In this document: positions 62,300 to 64,000 of the stretch, one piece after another
Numbering within the stretch: position 1 is the stretch's first letter
Layout of the letters: each line of letters begins with the position of its first letter
Source: Brumimicrobium sp033722555
GTDB taxonomy: Bacteria; Bacteroidota; Bacteroidia; Flavobacteriales_D; Crocinitomicaceae
Length of the DNA: 64,000 bases
NCBI GenBank assembly: GCA_033722555.1
Contig: JAWVYS010000009.1
Coordinates: forward strand, 17,852-81,851
Direction of reading: 5' to 3'
The notes under the pieces: model-generated
Seen by the model: only the letters and a program-made list of their open reading frames with translations
The model's database searches: none
Told to the model about the DNA's origin: nothing
Position numbers and translations under genes: made by a program

Positions 62300-62794
62300 T
62301 TACTTCAGATATTTTTCCAACGTTATATGCAGGTTCAGACCCCGCAATTCATTGCCCTGAGCGATTATCTTTCCCTCCCCGTCAATCAGAAAAGAAAAGG
62401 GAATCGATCGTACGCCATACATAGTGGCTATCCTGTTGTCTTCATCGAAACCATGGTACTCCCAGAAAAGATTATCGGATTTGATTGCTTCAATCCATTT
62501 ATTTTTATCACGATCAAGAGAGACACTAAAAACTTCAAAGCGCTTTCCGTTCACGAATTTTTCTTTTCGGTATTTTTCATAAGCTTCAACCACATTTGGG
62601 TTTTCCTTTCTGCACGGACCACACCAGGAAGCCCAAAAATCGAGTAAAACAAGTTTGCCGCGAAGATCAGATAATTTGATTTCCTTACCATCAGTATCTG
62701 TTATCGTAAAATCAATGGCTTGCATGCCGTTATCGGGCTGAGAAAAAGCGGGAAATGTAAAAAGAAGTGCAAAAAATATAAGATGAAACTTCAT
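62300..62794 (-). CDS. TlpA-family disulfide reductase
   Basis: A 164-residue periplasmic thioredoxin-fold protein. Signal peptide about 1-18 (ends PAFS). DFTITDTDGKEIKLSDLRGKLVLLDFW (split) precedes the active site WCGPC, with Cys58 and Cys61, followed by RKENPNVVEAYEKY. GVRSIPFSFLID holds the conserved cis-Pro. TlpA/ResA proteins reduce disulfides of secreted proteins or apocytochromes; DsbD at the left end of the window is a possible electron source. Convergent with the T9SS cargo gene, two bases apart. Confidence 0.92.
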   Translation of the reverse strand: MKFHLIFFALLFTFPAFSQPDNGMQAIDFTITDTDGKEIKLSDLRGKLVLLDFWASWCGPCRKENPNVVEAYEKYRKEKFVNGKRFEVFSVSLDRDKNKWIEAIKSDNLFWEYHGFDEDNRIATMYGVRSIPFSFLIDGEGKIIAQGNELRGLNLHITLEKYLK

Positions 62795-62870
62795 GGTGTG
62801 ACAATTTTTGACAACAATTTACAAAATTCCTGCCGTAAAGTAAACGCACAATAACTGATTCCTGAATTTT

Positions 62871-64000
62871 TTACGAAATCCTTCGAATATCGGCTCCCAA
62901 ATTATTCAATCGGATGTCAATATCCTGATACCCCCTGTCAATTTGTTCTATGTTGTGAATAACACTCTTACCATCAGCAGAGAGTGCGGCAATTAAAAGA
63001 GAAACTCCCGCCCTGATGTCAGGAGAAGTCATCTGGATACCTCTGAGCTGAGTTTGTTTATTGAGTCCGATAACTGTTGCTCTGTGAGGATCGCACAGAA
63101 TAATCTGCGCACCCATATCTATAAGTTTATCTACAAAGAAGAGTCGAGATTCAAACATTTTCTGATGAACCAGCACGCTTCCTTTGGCTTGAGTAGCAAC
63201 AACAAGGACTATACTCAGCAAATCGGGAGTAAATCCCGGCCAAGGCGCATCTGCCACCGTTAAAATAGATCCGTCGATAAAAGTGTCTACCTCATAAGTT
63301 TTTTGCGAAGGAATGAATAGATCATCTCCCCGTAATTCCATCTTAATACCGAGACGCTTGAAAGTCTGTGGAATAATTCCCAAATGCTCGTAACCCACAT
63401 CCTTAATAGTGATCTCTGATTCCGTCATTGCCGCGAGACCTATAAAACTGCCTATTTCAATCATATCAGGCAAAATCCGATGATAACAGCCCTTCAATTC
63501 CTTGACGCCTTCTATGTGGAGAAGATTGCTACCTATCCCGGTAATCTTCGCGCCCATGTTATTGAGCATTTTACAAAGTTGCTGCAAATACGGCTCACAG
63601 GCTGCATTGTAGATCGTAGTTTTACCTTTAGCAAGAACTGCTGCCATCACTATATTTGCAGTTCCTGTAACAGAAGCTTCATCCATGTGGATATAAAGTC
63701 CTTCCAACTTTTTAGCCTCTACCGTATAAAAATGTTCTTTCGAGTCGAAATTAAAATTCGCTCCTAGTTTAATAAGACCGTCAAAATGGGTATCAAGCCT
63801 TCTTCTTCCTATTTTATCTCCTCCCGGCTTTGGCATAAAAGCTTTGCCGTAACGAGCTAAAAGTGGTCCGATGATCATTACAGACCCCCTTAATCCGCTG
63901 GCTCTGGATTTAAAGTCATCCGACTTCAGATAGTCCAGATTAACATCCTTTGCCTGAAAAATATAAGTTCCTTTTTCAACCTTTTCGATCTTCACCCCCA
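62871..64000 (-). CDS. murA: UDP-N-acetylglucosamine 1-carboxyvinyltransferase, 5' end cut by the window edge
   Basis: Partial MurA, 376 visible codons; about 50-60 N-terminal residues lie right of the window. MurA adds enolpyruvate to UDP-GlcNAc in the first step of peptidoglycan synthesis. The sequence enters in frame at GVKIEKVEKGTYIF, and the GTG there is an internal Val, not a start. KSRASGLRGSVMIIGPLLARYG, EASVTGTANIVMAAVLA, RILPDMIEIGSFIGL and the DIDIRLNNLGADIRR end are typical. The catalytic loop is GGDKIGRR: Asp (codon 63816-63818) replaces the cysteine of GGCAIGAR that fosfomycin alkylates. The Asp form is active and drug-insensitive in other bacteria. Confidence 0.95.
   Translation of the reverse strand, partial: GVKIEKVEKGTYIFQAKDVNLDYLKSDDFKSRASGLRGSVMIIGPLLARYGKAFMPKPGGDKIGRRRLDTHFDGLIKLGANFNFDSKEHFYTVEAKKLEGLYIHMDEASVTGTANIVMAAVLAKGKTTIYNAACEPYLQQLCKMLNNMGAKITGIGSNLLHIEGVKELKGCYHRILPDMIEIGSFIGLAAMTESEITIKDVGYEHLGIIPQTFKRLGIKMELRGDDLFIPSQKTYEVDTFIDGSILTVADAPWPGFTPDLLSIVLVVATQAKGSVLVHQKMFESRLFFVDKLIDMGAQIILCDPHRATVIGLNKQTQLRGIQMTSPDIRAGVSLLIAALSADGKSVIHNIEQIDRGYQDIDIRLNNLGADIRRIS

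Noticed and set aside
1..64000. CRISPR arrays, tRNA, rRNA, insertion sequences, prophage or integrative elements
   Set aside because: I found no regular direct repeats, transposase or integrase signatures, or tRNA-like cloverleaf sequences in the gaps between genes.

Overview
The window comes from a member of the Bacteroidota, most likely a Flavobacteriales-type gliding or T9SS-bearing organism. Evidence: several type IX secretion (T9SS) components and cargo (a gingipain-family sortase-like protein with a PorV-type porin, a PorP/SprF protein, type A and type B C-terminal sorting domains), the gliding lipoprotein GldH, promoters of the TTTG-N19/20-TAnnTTTG type instead of sigma70 boxes, and little Shine-Dalgarno signal. 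The DNA is AT-rich, densely coding on both strands and looks like ordinary chromosome. I saw no tRNA, rRNA, CRISPR array, intact insertion sequence or prophage.

Layout. 0-2 kb: a free DsbD-alpha-like periplasmic protein followed by DsbD (cut by the left edge). 2-4.3 kb: pyruvate dehydrogenase E1 beta and phosphofructokinase. 4.3-4.7 kb: a decayed remnant of a T9SS type A sorting domain. 4.7-10.8 kb: a giant alpha-2-macroglobulin-like protein. 11-12.7 kb: Mrp ATPase, NifU-like scaffold and a DgkA-type kinase. 13-15 kb: a fused E1 alpha/beta 2-oxoacid dehydrogenase. 15-22 kb (minus): an NAD-dependent epimerase, a coiled-coil secreted protein, a suppressor-of-fused protein, MenB and a large SF1 helicase. 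22-24 kb: RicT and GldH. 24-25 kb: DUF2490 and a small lipoprotein. 25.3-28.8 kb: a CotH/lamin-tail T9SS cargo with its PorP/SprF partner. 29-30 kb: glycosyltransferase and orphan ScoB.

30.3-33.9 kb (minus): an assimilatory sulfate unit, DUF2061-cysH-cysD-cysN, behind a clear promoter that carries a candidate operator, with an Rrf2-type regulator just upstream. 34-36 kb: a Cache-PP2C/SpoIIE phosphatase. 36-40 kb: ferrochelatase, an SDR, small lipoproteins (one a Rieske-like fold without metal ligands) and an SGNH hydrolase. 40-44.5 kb: a barrel protein with an unusual C-terminal domain and an AddA/RecB-like helicase-nuclease. 44.6-46.5 kb: an MbnP-like lipoprotein overlapping an MbnH/MauG-like diheme peroxidase, a likely copper-linked protein-modification pair. 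46.5-49.8 kb: two tandem, poorly characterised Bacteroidota proteins, the second ending in a nucleosidase-like domain. 49.8-52 kb: an L,D-transpeptidase and a vWA protein. 52.3-53.6 kb: AhcY with textbook promoter and terminator. 53.7-60 kb: PorU2-like and PorV2-like T9SS proteins. 60-62.8 kb: PssA, PurS, a T9SS type A cargo and a TlpA thioredoxin. 62.9 kb to the right edge: MurA with an Asp in place of the catalytic Cys.

The best candidates for under-described biology are the MbnP/MbnH pair, the tandem at 46.5-49.8 kb, the PorU2/PorV2 pair and the Rrf2/sulfate regulatory architecture. All functional calls come from motif recognition in the sequence and remembered family knowledge; no searches were run.
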